A stretch of 64,000 nt of DNA from Ptychodera flava. Its lineage: Eukaryota > Hemichordata > Enteropneusta > Ptychoderidae. The notes under the pieces are model-generated. The model was not told the origin of the DNA and did not search any database. It saw nothing but the letters and a program-made list of their open reading frames with translations. The stretch is taken from positions 13,850,719 through 13,914,718 of the forward strand of contig NC_091938.1 of the NCBI RefSeq assembly GCF_041260155.1, given 5' to 3'. This document shows positions 1 through 13,417 of the stretch, one piece after another. Numbering within the stretch: the stretch's first letter is position 1; each line of letters begins with the position of its first letter. The position numbers were made by a program, and so were the translations under genes.

Positions 1-316
1 ATTATTCTTATTTTTCACAAAAAGGACATTAAGAAACAAAGGGAATATATGTAGAATTTTAAGGAAAAAGTCAATGGGAATTAAAGTTGCCTTGGTGTTT
101 CTGCTTCGTTGTTACCACAATATTTATCAATTACAGGCACAATTTTCAATAGAGCACTACTTGCATGAAACTTAACTTTTACTATAAACAGAAAACATAA
201 CGTCAGCTAGGTTTCTCCATCATTGAAAAATGAGCAAATTTTATTCAGTGATCAAGAATGCCCTATACTTTGTTCTACTCATGAGGAACCCTGCTCGGTG
301 GCTAAGTGTTGTCACT
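1..316. other. 3' flank of the first TRIM-NHL gene
   Basis: No gene is visible. On the minus strand an AATAAA hexamer (plus-strand tttatt at 240-245) lies about 70 bases past the stop of the neighbouring TRIM gene, so this is probably its 3' untranslated region and polyadenylation site. Confidence 0.5.
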
Positions 317-2512
317 CTATAAGATTTTCAAGCAGCAATTCTCCATGTCTACAACAACTATTTTCAACGGTTCTCCACCGATAACTGCCAAACTCGCAGG
401 ATATTTAAGGCCCTCTCTGATTCCAATGGTTGCCAAAAGATTACCATGTAGGTCATATTTTATAATACTATCATTATCACACACATAGACATATTCATTG
501 TATACAGTTATACCCCGGTCATCCATTCTCCTGTCACCTGTTGCTGATGTTGTTCCAAACCTGCTCAAATACTTCCCACCCTCCTCAAACATCTGAATGT
601 AGCCACCAAAGAGAGTATTACAATCTACAGCAAGAACTATTCCAGAACTCCTAATAGCAATACTAGACAATATACTGAGCATGCCCTTCATTTGAAATGA
701 CTTTATGTAAGACCCATCATTTGCAAAGATTTTGATCTTCTCAGACAACCTGACGGGATCAGCTACATAGACATCCATAGTAAGAGGATGTATCGCAATA
801 TACTTAGGAGTGGTCAACTTTCCCTGACCAAAAATATCAATCAAATTTCCATCCATATCACTGACAACTACCTGATTATTGCCATCGTCTAAACTGTAGT
901 ATAAGTGGTTTACATCTGAAACAGCCACATCTGTTGGCTTGAAACTATTCTTGAAGTGTGTATATTCTATGACTTTCTTACAGTTACCGTCTGTATCCAG
1001 TACCTGCAGTCTGTTGTTACCATGGTCGGCCGTCACCATGTCTCCATCTTTGTTAATACTAACGCCTAGCGGATTTAAGAACTTCCCTTTTTGAGAACCT
1101 CTACCCCCAAATACCTTTACAAACCCTTTAATGACTGGAATTTCTACTGGTGTACCCATAATTGGCTCATCATCAACTGTTGCAATTATGGTGTAGTTAC
1201 CATGCATTTCTGTGCGGCTTGTAATTCTGTATGTACCATCCTTGTTGTCATGGACTTTCATGTCTTCAATTGATCCGTCTGGTTTTATTACAGTAACGTT
1301 AATTTTTCCACTTGTAGTGGCTTGTTTCCCTCTTGAATCTCTTGTCGTTATCAGCAGGTCAAAAACCTCGCCCTTCAGAAGCTGCTTTGGAATATTCTCC
1401 ACTGTGGAGTTTGAGTAAGACACTTTAGATATCAGCTGCCCCACTTTTCCCTGCACATCTTCCTCACAGGGCCTGAAACTCACAATGTTTGGCTGAAAAG
1501 GGGGCGCTGATTTTGACGAAAGTAATTTTGTTATATGTCGATCAATGACTGGCTTTGTAGATAACACTTGAGCAGCATTTTCATGAGACATAAGGTTTTT
1601 CAAGTAATTTGAAGTAACGCTTATAGACTCAAGCTCCTTTTCTATCTCACTGATATTTATTGCTTTCATTTGTAAGTCATACAGTTTCTTTAACTCAGCT
1701 GTGAGTCTCTTTTCATCATATGTTAACTGTTGCATGGCTTTCTGAAGCCTCAAGCTCAACTGTTTTCCAGCTTCTTCGTCTTTTTTCTGTAGTACAGTAC
1801 GAGCTTCCATGGAGGCTGCTTTACTTTTCTGGGCTTTATGTTCTTTCAGTTCCAGCTGGCTAAGCATTCGCTCCAAGTAGCCAAGGTACTCGTCTGCTGC
1901 AGTGTTCAAATCTCTGTGTACATGTTGTGGTATGCGATGATTGACGATGGTGCAGTCAGAACAGACTGGTACCTGGCAAGTGTCACAGTAGAATCTGACC
2001 TCCTTGTCTGGATGCACGTCACAGTATACCGCTTTGTTCGTCATGTTTGGTGTGTAGGTGGACTTTGATTCAGCAAACTCACCAATTGGTAGTACTTGAT
2101 GTGATCTCGTTACTGCAATATTTTTGTGGATTTTTACGCAAGGCTGACACAAATGTTGAGCACATTCTACACACCTCATAACCGCATCTGATTCTTGACA
2201 GCTATCACACTTTGCAGCAGGTTTCTCATCTCCTTTGGCTCGAGCCTGAAAATCTTCGATGAGACCAGCAATGAAAAAATTGCTTTTCAGCGCTTGCACT
2301 CCGCCATGAGGGAGTGGACATGAAGTTTTACATGTTGGGCAATTTAAAACACCTTGTTTCTCCACCAAAGTGAGTAGGCACTGCTCACAATATGTATGCA
2401 AGCAGGGCAGAACTTTGGGATTGGTGTATCTTTCAAAACAAATGACGCACGAAAGGAAATCCTCTCCGATCTGGTCAAGAACTTTCCCAACACTTGATGC
2501 TGCTGCTGCCAT
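317..2512 (-). CDS. Intronless TRIM-NHL protein (RING, two B-boxes, coiled coil, filamin-type domain, NHL), copy 1
   Basis: Predicted RING-type E3 ubiquitin ligase of the TRIM2/TRIM3/TRIM71-like class, 731 aa, with no intron. The C3HC4 RING spans residues 22-61 (C22, C25, C37, H39, C42, C45, C58, C61). B-box 1 starts near C102, and B-box 2 lies at about 170-210 (CDVHPDKEVRFYCDTC). A Lys/Glu-rich coiled coil follows to about 320, then a filamin-type immunoglobulin domain (about 370-470) with the GDGTYR-like motif DNKDGTYR. Six NHL repeats fill about 475-731, with motifs such as GVSINKDGDMVTADHGNNR. The frame extends upstream only to a TTG; I chose the ATG at 2512 because both sister genes start at the same MAAA position. 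Family members ubiquitinate substrates chosen by the NHL propeller; the target here is unknown. The C terminus is two residues shorter than in the sisters. Confidence 0.93.
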   Translation of the reverse strand: MAAAASSVGKVLDQIGEDFLSCVICFERYTNPKVLPCLHTYCEQCLLTLVEKQGVLNCPTCKTSCPLPHGGVQALKSNFFIAGLIEDFQARAKGDEKPAAKCDSCQESDAVMRCVECAQHLCQPCVKIHKNIAVTRSHQVLPIGEFAESKSTYTPNMTNKAVYCDVHPDKEVRFYCDTCQVPVCSDCTIVNHRIPQHVHRDLNTAADEYLGYLERMLSQLELKEHKAQKSKAASMEARTVLQKKDEEAGKQLSLRLQKAMQQLTYDEKRLTAELKKLYDLQMKAINISEIEKELESISVTSNYLKNLMSHENAAQVLSTKPVIDRHITKLLSSKSAPPFQPNIVSFRPCEEDVQGKVGQLISKVSYSNSTVENIPKQLLKGEVFDLLITTRDSRGKQATTSGKINVTVIKPDGSIEDMKVHDNKDGTYRITSRTEMHGNYTIIATVDDEPIMGTPVEIPVIKGFVKVFGGRGSQKGKFLNPLGVSINKDGDMVTADHGNNRLQVLDTDGNCKKVIEYTHFKNSFKPTDVAVSDVNHLYYSLDDGNNQVVVSDMDGNLIDIFGQGKLTTPKYIAIHPLTMDVYVADPVRLSEKIKIFANDGSYIKSFQMKGMLSILSSIAIRSSGIVLAVDCNTLFGGYIQMFEEGGKYLSRFGTTSATGDRRMDDRGITVYNEYVYVCDNDSIIKYDLHGNLLATIGIREGLKYPASLAVIGGEPLKIVVVDMENCCLKIL

Positions 2513-4775
2513 ATTGCTTTCTAGTGAACTGATCAACTCTTGTCAACTGGAAAGTCATGTGATACAGGCCCTCTAGGTTACTGCTCTTGTCAAAATATAC
2601 AAGAGCAATGCTTGTGTTAACTATTCATATTAGTACAAACAGCTAAAAACCCACTTTGTAAATATGGCTAGTTTGCATTTGTGGATACCCTCGCGATGTG
2701 ATAAAAGATTATACAGACAGAAAAAAACAAGCTATACTTGGGAAAACATTTTTCATTCAAAGTTTAACCTTTGCTTCTCAACTAGATTTTATAGGGCAGG
2801 GTCACACTTGTGCTTAGGCTTGCATTTCTATGCAGACAATGTCAGTAGAATAGTTTCTTTTGCTTTGATGGTTCTAATAAACTGCTTCTGTTTCATTGTT
2901 TTTGGTGGTGGTGTAATATTTGAAGCAGTGGTGCATAATGTACTGGTTGAATAAAAGTAAGCAAAATAGTTTATCTAATATATACATTTGGCGTACTATG
3001 GCAGGGTCACAGTTGTCTGAATTCTACTGACTTGTGCCTTTCAAATATTTTTTTTGTGGTAACACATGTGCTGACAATGTTCAAGTTCACGGGTTTTATA
3101 TCCGGAATGTACGTCAAAAGGGAATACTGAAAGCCCTCTGAAGAAAGTTCAATATGAGTATCAGATAAAAAGGATAAGATCAAAGATTGAAAAGCTAAAT
3201 TTAGAAGTTTTCTGTCACACTGTGTGACAGACGTACTATACAAATGTACAATGATAAAGTTTGACCATTTAACGGTTTTATGGTACCTTAAGAATGTCAT
3301 AAACATTCACTGTCAGGATTTAGATATAAAGGGGCGCTGCAGGTTACAGTACAGAGCGTATTTCGCTCAAAATAAGTTTTTTTTTTGCGAATATTCATTC
3401 AATTATAAGGATTTTATTAACCCAAGATTTAAATATTGGTTGGGTTCACCTTTTAGGGTGCCAAGCAGGCATGGGTCAGTCTTTCAACCCATGCACTTTT
3501 AGAATGGAGACGGATAATACAAAATAAAATAGTCTTTTTTTCTACATGTCTCTTGTTTCAAGCGAAATGTCAAATTTCAGAAAAAGTATCACATTTTGTC
3601 TATCACAGGTACACTTTGTGTTCTTTTAGTTCCGAATAACTCGCCATTCTGTTCAATGTCATTGACTTAGGTGTTTACCAAACTCATGTATTTTAGTCCT
3701 TATTCCTGAACATTTTTTGTTTTGACTGTGTAGTTTGTATTAAAATACTTTTGCTTTGTTCCGTATTTTCAGTTCAGATATTTATCAATGTTTTATTATT
3801 AGAAGACCTTTCTGGTATTCATCTTTTTGCCCGTCTGATATCAGAGTCACAGTCAATAAACATGCCAGTGATATAGATAATGATGGCACCCTAAGTAGAG
3901 TTGTGAACCATTTGGTCAATGTCAGGTTCACTCACCCTCTTTCCATGGCCCCTCACCACAATAGAGAGCAAGGCTATGATTAACAATGATACATAGCTTA
4001 TTTACAGTGTCAAATTAACACAAGATTTTATTGTGGCACACAATAATGAAACATGCGAGAAAACGATGGTGCAAAAAGTCTTTACATGTAACACCACCTG
4101 TTAACAACAAAGAAAGCAAAACATACTTAAAATTTATATTTATTGTAACAGTCTGAAATATATGCTTAATATTAGTTAATGGCTATTTTAATGAATTACA
4201 GATGCTGGTGTATTGCTATATTACTCCCTACATCAATAAAGTTCATTGGTTGACTGTTACAAGGGATTTGAATTTTTTCATGCAAAGTTTTCCTTTCATG
4301 AAGCATACAGACCATAGTTGTTGAGAAATACAAATTAATAACATACTGCAAACACAGCAAAAAGACACGTATACGCAAGGATCAAATATTTAGTTGATTG
4401 AAGTGTCATTCTGAGTTTTGCAACAGTTAAAAACATTGCAAGCTGACCCGAATTAGACTTGTGCGGTTGGGTAAATTATTACGACCAGTTGATTTTCTTT
4501 AATTAATGAAAAGCAACTGAAGAGAAAGGTAAACCTGTATTGTACCAATGAAGGCTACACAATACGAAAAAGCGGTCAAATTAAGAAGTACACACAATGC
4601 TTATCTACTCACTATCAACTGCTGAAGACGTAATTAATACACAATACTGTTCTGTTTCGAACAAAATGCAAAATAAATCTTTATATAGCACAAATAATGT
4701 ACCAGATAAGTAAAAAACGAGATGATTTGCCAATACTATATACAAAGTGAAAGAACGAGGGAAAGTTACAAAATT
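2513..4775. other. Upstream spacer of TRIM copy 1; about 2300-3330 is the partner of a duplicated segment
   Basis: I see no coding exon. From the 5' end of the TRIM gene out to about 3330 the sequence is collinear with 10530-11520. Shared landmarks are caagctatacttggg, tttgatggttctaa, ttttctgtcacactg and atgataaagtttgacc. The likely promoter of the TRIM gene lies here, but I find no clear TATA box. Confidence 0.6.
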
Positions 4776-4852
4776 CGATAGCCCAGTGCAAAAGGGGCGT
4801 ATCTCCTATACTGTAACACAGGCGATACGCCCCTCTGGCACTGGGCCATCGA
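4776..4852. repeat. Short palindromic repeat, copy 1 of 2
   Basis: Two arms pair almost perfectly around a loop of roughly 15 bases: gatagcccagtgc near the left end against gcactgggccatc at the right, and ggggcgtatc against gatacgcccc inside. A second diverged copy sits at 9062-9131. It could be a very small MITE or a transcribed hairpin. Confidence 0.75.
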
Positions 4853-5021
4853 TTCTCTGTGCTTCAATATTGATTTAGAAATGTTCTGGGTGTACACACC
4901 TCTGCTTAATATACCCTGCCTTAAGAAGTCATGAACAAAAACTTTCATATTTGCAGGTCACATTATGTGAGTATTATCATGTGTAGTTAAGGACAAAGTG
5001 CTCCTTAGTCACTATTCTCAC

Positions 5022-5450
5022 TCAACCAACAACTTCAGACAGCAGTTGTCACGGTCAACAACTACTATTTTAACGGTTACTCCATTAATGACCCACAGGA
5101 TTCTTCAGGTCCTCGCTGATTCCCATTATTGCCAAGAAATTACCATGATAAACGTCATATTTGATAATATTGTCATTATAACATGCAAAGATAACCTCTT
5201 AGTGAAAAGTAATGCCTCTTTCACCCTAACCTAACCTAAACTAAGCTTTTGAGATGTAGTTATTCTCATCAAAACATTTACATGTAGCTTTCTTTGGTAT
5301 GAGCGTTGATCACAAATACAATGCCTGTATTGGCTATTGTTATAGAAGACATCACACTTTAGAAAACCCTCACTGAAAATGACTCGACAAAAGACCCATC
5401 CTTTGTGTTGATTGTGTTTCTCTCTTACCAACCATTATCTGCTACGTACA
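5022..5450 (-). pseudogene. 3' fragment of a TRIM-NHL gene
   Basis: This stretch aligns with the last NHL repeats of the intact neighbours. It keeps the equivalents of the conserved C-terminal segments (plus-strand cagcagttgtcacggtcaac, ccaagaaattaccatg, catgtccccagtg) but no open frame runs through it. The matching 5' half is missing, because intact copy 2 begins its own 3' end only about 140 bases away at 5592. It is the relic of an older array member. Confidence 0.75.
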
Positions 5451-5591
5451 TGTCCCCAGTGAATGCAAATGAAAATTAAACCAAGTTGCTTCATCATCAA
5501 AAACATGACTGTTTCATCATGTTCAGTGATTAAAAATGTCAATGCAGCTGTTCTTCACTTATGAGACACCGTACTTTATGACTTTGTGTTA

Positions 5592-7796
5592 TCATTCTAC
5601 AAACATTTTCAAGCAGCAATTATCACTGTCAACAACAACTATTTTCAGTGGTTCTCCACCGATTACTGCCAAACTCACAGGATATTTTAGCCCTTCTTTG
5701 ATTGCTATTGTAGCCAAAACTACACCATGGAAGTCATATTTGATAATGCTATAATTGTTGCATACATAGACATATTCATTGTAAACAACAATTCCCTTCT
5801 CGCTCCTTTCTACAACACCTTCAAAAGGTGTTGTACCAAAGCTGCCCAAATATTGGCTGTGATCATGAAACATCTGAATGTAACCTTCTTCAGCATTCTT
5901 ATTGACAGCAAATATTCTTCCTGTTCTACCAATGGCTATCGAAGAAATGTAACTGAGTATATCCTTTATTGAAAATGACCTGACATAAGATCCATTCTTT
6001 TCAAAAATCTTTATCTTTTCAGATAAAACGCCAATATCAACGATATACACATCCCCAGTAAGTGGATGGATGGCAATGTGTGAAGGATTGCTTAACTTTC
6101 CCTGACCAAAACAAGCTCTCAAATTTCCATCCATATCACTGACAACTACCTGTTTATTGCCATCGTCTAAACTATTGTATGAGTGGTCGTCCTTTGAAAC
6201 AGCCACATCTACTGGCTTGAAAGGCTTCTTGAAGTGTGTATATTCTATGACCTTCTTAGAGTTTCCATCTGTGTCCAGTACTTGTAATCTGTTGTTACCA
6301 TAGTCGGCCGTCACGATGTCACCATCTTTGTTAATACTAACACCTCTTGGATCAGAGAGCTCCCCTTTCTGATTGCCTTTTTTCCCAAGCACCTTTATAA
6401 AGCCAGTGATGGCTGGAATTTCAATTGGTGTACCCTCTATGGTATCTCCATTAACCATTGCAGTGATAGTGTATTGACCAGCGATGCCAGCAAAACTTGA
6501 TAATCTGTATGTACCATCTCTGGCATCATGGACTTCCATATTTTCAGACGATCCATCTGGTTTCTTTACAGTGCCTCTGATATCTCTATGCACATTGATT
6601 TTTTCCCCATTAGAATCTCTCGCTGATACCAAAACATCTATGACTTCTCCTTTTAGTACTTGCTTTGGTATGTGTTCCACTCTGTACTGAGAGATGTTTA
6701 CATGGGATATCAGCTGCCCCAAGATCTGAGGCACATCTTTCTCTGCAGGCTTGAAATCCATAATGTCAGCCTGAAAGGGGCGCACTGATTCAGAAGACAA
6801 TATTCTTTCAGTTTGCCGCGTCGTTTCTATCTTTGTCAAGAGCAGCTGAGCAGCATTTCCGTGGGACATAAGCTTTTTCAGGTAACTTGAGGTGCTGCTG
6901 ATCATGTCAAGCTCCATTTCTATCTCACTTATATTGGTATCAACATATTTTAATTGAAAGTCATAATGTTCCCGTAATTCATCTCTAAGCTTCTCTTCAT
7001 CACGTCTGACCTGCTGCTTAACGCTTTCTGCCCTATTCTTCAACTGCTTTTGTGCTTCTTTGTCTTTTTCTTGAAGCAAAGAACGAGCCTGCTTTGAGGC
7101 TTTGTGTCTAGACTCAACTTCATGATTTTTCAGTTCCATTTTGCTTAGTATTTTTGACAACTGTGCCAGATACTCATCTGCTACAGTGTTCAAATTTCTA
7201 TGTACATGTTGTGGTATGCGATGATCAACGATGGTGCAGTCAATGCAGACAGGTACCTGGCAAGTGTCACAGTAGAATTTAACCACCTTGTCCGGGTGCA
7301 CCTCACAGTGAACTGCTTCGTGTGTCATTTTTACCATATCCTTGGACTTTGGTACTGATAATTCGCCAATTTGTAGGATATGATGTGATCTTGTTACTGC
7401 GATGTTTTTGTGGATTTTTACACATGGCTGACAGAGATATTGGGAGCATTCTACACACCTCATAAATGCATCTTTTTCTTGACAGCTATCACACTTTGCA
7501 GCAGGTTTCTTTTCTTCTTTCTGTCGGGCCTTGAGATCTTCAATGAGACCAGTAATGAAAAAGTTGCTTTTCAGTGCCCGCACTCCACCATGAGGGAGTG
7601 GACACGAAGTTTTACAAGTTGGGCAGTTTAAGACACCTTGATTCTCCACCAAAGTGAGAAGACACTGCTCACAAAATGTGTGCAAGCAGGGAAGGCTTTT
7701 CGGCTTCCTGTATCGTTCAAAGCAAATTACACATGTAAGGAAATCCTCTCCGATCTGGCGTAGGACTTTCCCAACACTCGATGCCGCTGCCGCCAT
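5592..7796 (-). CDS. Intronless TRIM-NHL protein, copy 2
   Basis: 734 aa from the ATG at 7796, with no intron. The layout matches copy 1: C3HC4 RING at 22-61, B-box 1 near 100-130 (CDSCQEKDAFMRCVEC), B-box 2 near 170-210 (CEVHPDKVVKFYCDTC), coiled coil, filamin-type domain and six NHL repeats, ending NCCLKMFVE. Zinc ligands are intact, so ligase activity is plausible. The coiled coil and filamin-type domain differ more from copy 1 than the RING and NHL parts do, for example a HRDIRG stretch where copy 1 has TTSGK. It is probably a cytosolic E3 ligase; the substrate is unknown. Confidence 0.93.
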   Translation of the reverse strand: MAAAASSVGKVLRQIGEDFLTCVICFERYRKPKSLPCLHTFCEQCLLTLVENQGVLNCPTCKTSCPLPHGGVRALKSNFFITGLIEDLKARQKEEKKPAAKCDSCQEKDAFMRCVECSQYLCQPCVKIHKNIAVTRSHHILQIGELSVPKSKDMVKMTHEAVHCEVHPDKVVKFYCDTCQVPVCIDCTIVDHRIPQHVHRNLNTVADEYLAQLSKILSKMELKNHEVESRHKASKQARSLLQEKDKEAQKQLKNRAESVKQQVRRDEEKLRDELREHYDFQLKYVDTNISEIEMELDMISSTSSYLKKLMSHGNAAQLLLTKIETTRQTERILSSESVRPFQADIMDFKPAEKDVPQILGQLISHVNISQYRVEHIPKQVLKGEVIDVLVSARDSNGEKINVHRDIRGTVKKPDGSSENMEVHDARDGTYRLSSFAGIAGQYTITAMVNGDTIEGTPIEIPAITGFIKVLGKKGNQKGELSDPRGVSINKDGDIVTADYGNNRLQVLDTDGNSKKVIEYTHFKKPFKPVDVAVSKDDHSYNSLDDGNKQVVVSDMDGNLRACFGQGKLSNPSHIAIHPLTGDVYIVDIGVLSEKIKIFEKNGSYVRSFSIKDILSYISSIAIGRTGRIFAVNKNAEEGYIQMFHDHSQYLGSFGTTPFEGVVERSEKGIVVYNEYVYVCNNYSIIKYDFHGVVLATIAIKEGLKYPVSLAVIGGEPLKIVVVDSDNCCLKMFVE

Positions 7797-10529
7797 TATG
7801 CTGTTCAGTGATCTGGCTACTACTTGTCAACATGGGCATGAAGCCTTTCATTCGATGAAAAGGCCCTCTGGATGACAAATGGGAAATTCTAGAAGAGGTT
7901 GTCATTGATATGAAGTATGCTGGTGACAGGAAACGGTCTTAGCTAGGTGAGCAACACATTGGACTAATCAAAGTTTGTACAAGAAGAAAATATCTTTTGA
8001 AAACATTGCAAATGATTTACTAGTTATCATACCATCATTTCATGAGGGCTAATATGCCCCTGAAGCTACGAGGTCAATGTTTTTTCTTTGACATTGACGG
8101 GGTCCATTTTAAGCGAACGCCATGTTCTTTTTCCTACACGTTCCAGATTTGACAGTAGTTAGCATTAAAAGCACTTACAGTCGGGTGTTAGCATAGTTAA
8201 CTTTTGCCTTTTAACCAATGACTCTATCCAATATATATTTGAACTTAGATAAAGATGGTAAGCCTTTGTAAATAATGTATAATTAGGGAAAGACGCGCTG
8301 AATCACCTTGTAACATTCATCTCACTTCTTACATACATTTGCATTACTGCTGTTCGAGAAAGTGTGGAACTAAATATGTAATTTACATTGTTCCAGTTCA
8401 TAAGTACTTCATGCGTATGTACTGAAGAGATGTTTTTCAATGAACCCGACGAGAAAATTGAAAATGAATGGATGAACCAAAGATTCACAGTGCCATCAGC
8501 TTCTGTAAAAATGTGCAGAATATTTCACGTGTATTTCCAACTGATGAGAAAAACAGCAGTGTCCCAAATATTGATCAAACTCTCCAACAGCTTTCACTGC
8601 AAAACTTTGTTAATGCCTTGTCGATTTCGGTGGATAAAGGTTGAACCTACCACAAGGACGATGGGATGTAAATAACAACTTTTTGTGCTGCAGAAGTCGT
8701 GGGATTTCCCTTTGCGAAATTAAACTATGCATATTTAAATTACTTGCAAAATGAAATCTCAAGACATACAGCTCTCAAGAAAAATATTGTGTGAACAGTA
8801 TTACGTTAATTGTATCTCTTTGTATACGTGGCATAGTCTTAAAACGGAGTGGAGTAGGTCTATGGGTCACAAAGCTGATATCGATACACATGTTGTGTAA
8901 CAACCTTTGAACTCTCGAGCTTGTCATAAGTATGGAAATACAATGCGGCCGTAACTCGCCATGTTATATGATTTCGGCCTGTTAGATGATGGATGGCATA
9001 TGATAGCAGGTACGCGTTTAAAGCTTTATTTCTCGACCAAGTGGTCAATAAATAAACAACATGGCCTGGTGCAAGAGGGGCGTATCTCCATTCTTTAACA
9101 CAGGCGATACGCCCTCTTGCACTGTGCTATCGAATGTAGTAGTTGCCAAAAAGCACAATAAAGCATATATTACTCATAAAGGGCAGTCGAGTTTACCACA
9201 ATAACAACCAAACTGTTTATCCAAACAAAGTTTTACCTCCGTGTCTGGGCTTCGAGTTCATCGAGTAACATCCTTTTCATGATGTGTTATTTATGCAGCA
9301 GTTTCTATAAATGTATTTACCGGTATAATCAGAGTTTCCCAGTCATGTGACCAGGATTTCTTTTGTATACTGATGCAATCCTCCTTGGGAAAGGCGTTCC
9401 CAAACCAAGGAAAATAATTTTACAGAATGAGGTACTCAAGCAGTTTGGATGATGGAAAAGCAATGAGCTGTCAATCGTCTCATTCAACATTACCGATTGC
9501 TCTCTAGTCTTGCAATCGTATTATTCAATCGCGAGTCTTGACTACCCTACAGGTTAAACCAACTCCTAAACTCTGCCCATCAACGATCCTGTATATAATA
9601 CCCAAACAACTCTGCCTCTCGTTTGGTGGCATCAGAACAGAGAAATGTCGAAAAATGGGAAGAAAATGTTAATTCTGTAATTTCATGGGAGCTACACGTG
9701 CCTTGAAGTTAATAGCCCTAAACATATCCTATCTGGATCAACCGCTTGTCAAAATCCAGGTTACGGCAGCCAATTAACATGATTAGGATGATCGATATGA
9801 TATCTAGTTTTCACAACCATGTTTCAGAGGTTCTTTATGTCCAGGGTATCAGTTTTCACTCGTGCATTCTGGTATGAGAGTTAACATCTTTTAGTATGTA
9901 TCAGAAATATTTGAGAAAGGTATGAATTTTTACAGGTATCTAGCCTCTGTGTATGCCTAACTTTAGTACTGTCAGTGGATAAATGAATTTAAATGCAGAA
10001 ATGGATTCTCTTGTCAACAGTGACACTGTACGTTGCAAACATTTATAATGAGTTGACATTCTGAATATTTCGTATTGTAGTATGTTTCTGTTACAAGACA
10101 ATGGGGGACGATACACGCACAAAACATCACAGCAAAAATGTCAAAAGTTAAACTCATTTAGGCATTAATTAATGACATCATAACATGTATACATAGTGCA
10201 CGACAGCACAAGAAACTGACTGTAAAGCAAATGCATCTCCACATCTTTTACGAACTACTTGATAAAAATCTTACTTCATAAACTGGATCTTTTGGTGTAA
10301 AAGTAAGAATCACTTGTACAGATACTTCAAAAGAGGTGACCTTACGGAGCCCATAGTTTGTTCCAAGTTGTAAAACTCATCAAAAAATGTCTAAGGTGAT
10401 CTGATATCTTTTGAGATTTTACATACTAACACCGTCCACAAACTCATGACGATAACATTTAAAAAAATTCAGAGTAAGAAATTCATTGATCTCAATTTTG
10501 AGAGAGATGCCTACATTTATCATCAACGA
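7797..10529. other. Gene-free spacer
   Basis: No exon with coding character is seen on either strand. It contains the second copy of the short palindrome at 9062-9131. The stretch 10383-10529 is weakly similar to 15176-15330 (shared pieces such as ccaactcatgac / caaactcatgac and ctcagagtaa / ttcagagtaa), suggesting an older duplication between spacers. Confidence 0.5.
9062..9131. repeat. Short palindromic repeat, copy 2 of 2
   Basis: Arms tgcaagaggggcgtatc and gatacgccctcttgca pair perfectly. The loop contains taacacaggc, as in copy 1 at 4776. The two copies lie in the spacers on either side of TRIM copy 2. Confidence 0.75.
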
Positions 10530-10737
10530 TCAACATATGAAGGGCACGACGTGAAGCTTTACAAGCTGGGCAATTTAAAGTACTTGTTTCTCCACCAAAG
10601 TGAGTAGGCACTGCTCACAAAATGTGTGCAAGCAGAGAAGGACTTTGGGATTGGTGTATCTATGAAAACAAATGACGCACAAAATCCTCTCCTATCTGGT
10701 CTAGGACTTTCCCAGCACTTGATGCTGCTGCTGCCAT
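10530..10737 (-). pseudogene. 5' fragment of a TRIM-NHL gene (start codon and RING)
   Basis: The fragment reads like the first 65-70 codons of the intact genes: an ATG at 10737 followed by the AAAASS start, the RING and its cysteines, but with small deletions that break the frame. One removes bases within the plus-strand segment after gacgcac, where copy 1 has gaaaggaaatcc. Homology stops near 10530, and the rest of the gene is absent. The upstream flank is preserved to about 11520, so it came by segmental duplication of the copy 1 locus, not by retroposition. Confidence 0.85.
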
Positions 10738-11520
10738 GTTGCTTTTAGTGAACTGATCAGCTCTTGTCAACCGGAAAGTCATGTGATATAGGCCCTCTAG
10801 GTTACTGCTCTTGTCAAAATACAATAGGAAAGCTATTCATGTTAGTACAAACAGCTGAAAACCCACTTTATAAATAGGGCTAGTTGGCATTCGCGTATAC
10901 GTCAGTGTGTAAGAATTTCATCAATAGATGTGATAAAAACTGATACAGACACAGAAAAAACAAGCTATACTTGGGAAAGCATTTGTTATTCCAAGTTTCT
11001 CTTGGGCCGTTTAACCAGAATTTAGGGCAATTTCACACATGTGCATAGCTTGCATTTCGATGCAAACAATGCCAGTAAAATAGTTCCTTTCACTTTGATG
11101 GTTCTAAAAACAACCTGCTTCTGCTCACTTGATTCTTTCAGTGGCGAAATATGTTTGAAGCTATGATACAACATGTACTGGTGGAACGAAAATAAGCAAA
11201 TGTTTCCAGAGTTCTGCTGACTTGACTTTCAAATATTTTGTTTGCTGAAATGCACATGTTGGTTGACTTGAAAGTGTTCAAGTTCAAAGGTCTTTAATCA
11301 GGTATGTACATCCAAATACTGAAAGTCCTTCGCAGAAAGTCGAATATAAGCATGAGAAAAGGGGATGAGACGACTACGGAAACCCTAATAAACAAGTTTT
11401 CTGTCACACTGGGTGACAGACATGTTGTATCAAATGTGAAAATGATAAAGTTTGACCGGTTAGCAGTATTGCGGTACCTTCAGAATATTATAAACTTTCA
11501 CTGTCAATATCTGATTTATC
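10738..11520. repeat. Duplicated upstream flank (partner of about 2513-3330)
   Basis: This is collinear with the region upstream of TRIM copy 1, including the stretch gtcatgtgatayaggccctctaggttactgctcttgtc (same bases apart from one) and later the segment around atgataaagtttgacc. Numerous substitutions and small indels separate the two, so the duplication is not very recent. Confidence 0.8.
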
Positions 11521-13325
<1,805 letters not shown>

Positions 13326-13417
13326 CATGAATGATCGTACAATCAGAGACGCCTTACTCCATGCTAAAACATTAATACACATATTCTATAAACATTTGCA
13401 AGAGTCAAGTCTCATTC

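Noticed and set aside
2513-2535. N-terminal extension of TRIM copy 1 starting at a TTG near 2535
   Set aside because: It needs a non-ATG start, and both sister genes begin at the MAAA methionine equivalent to 2512.
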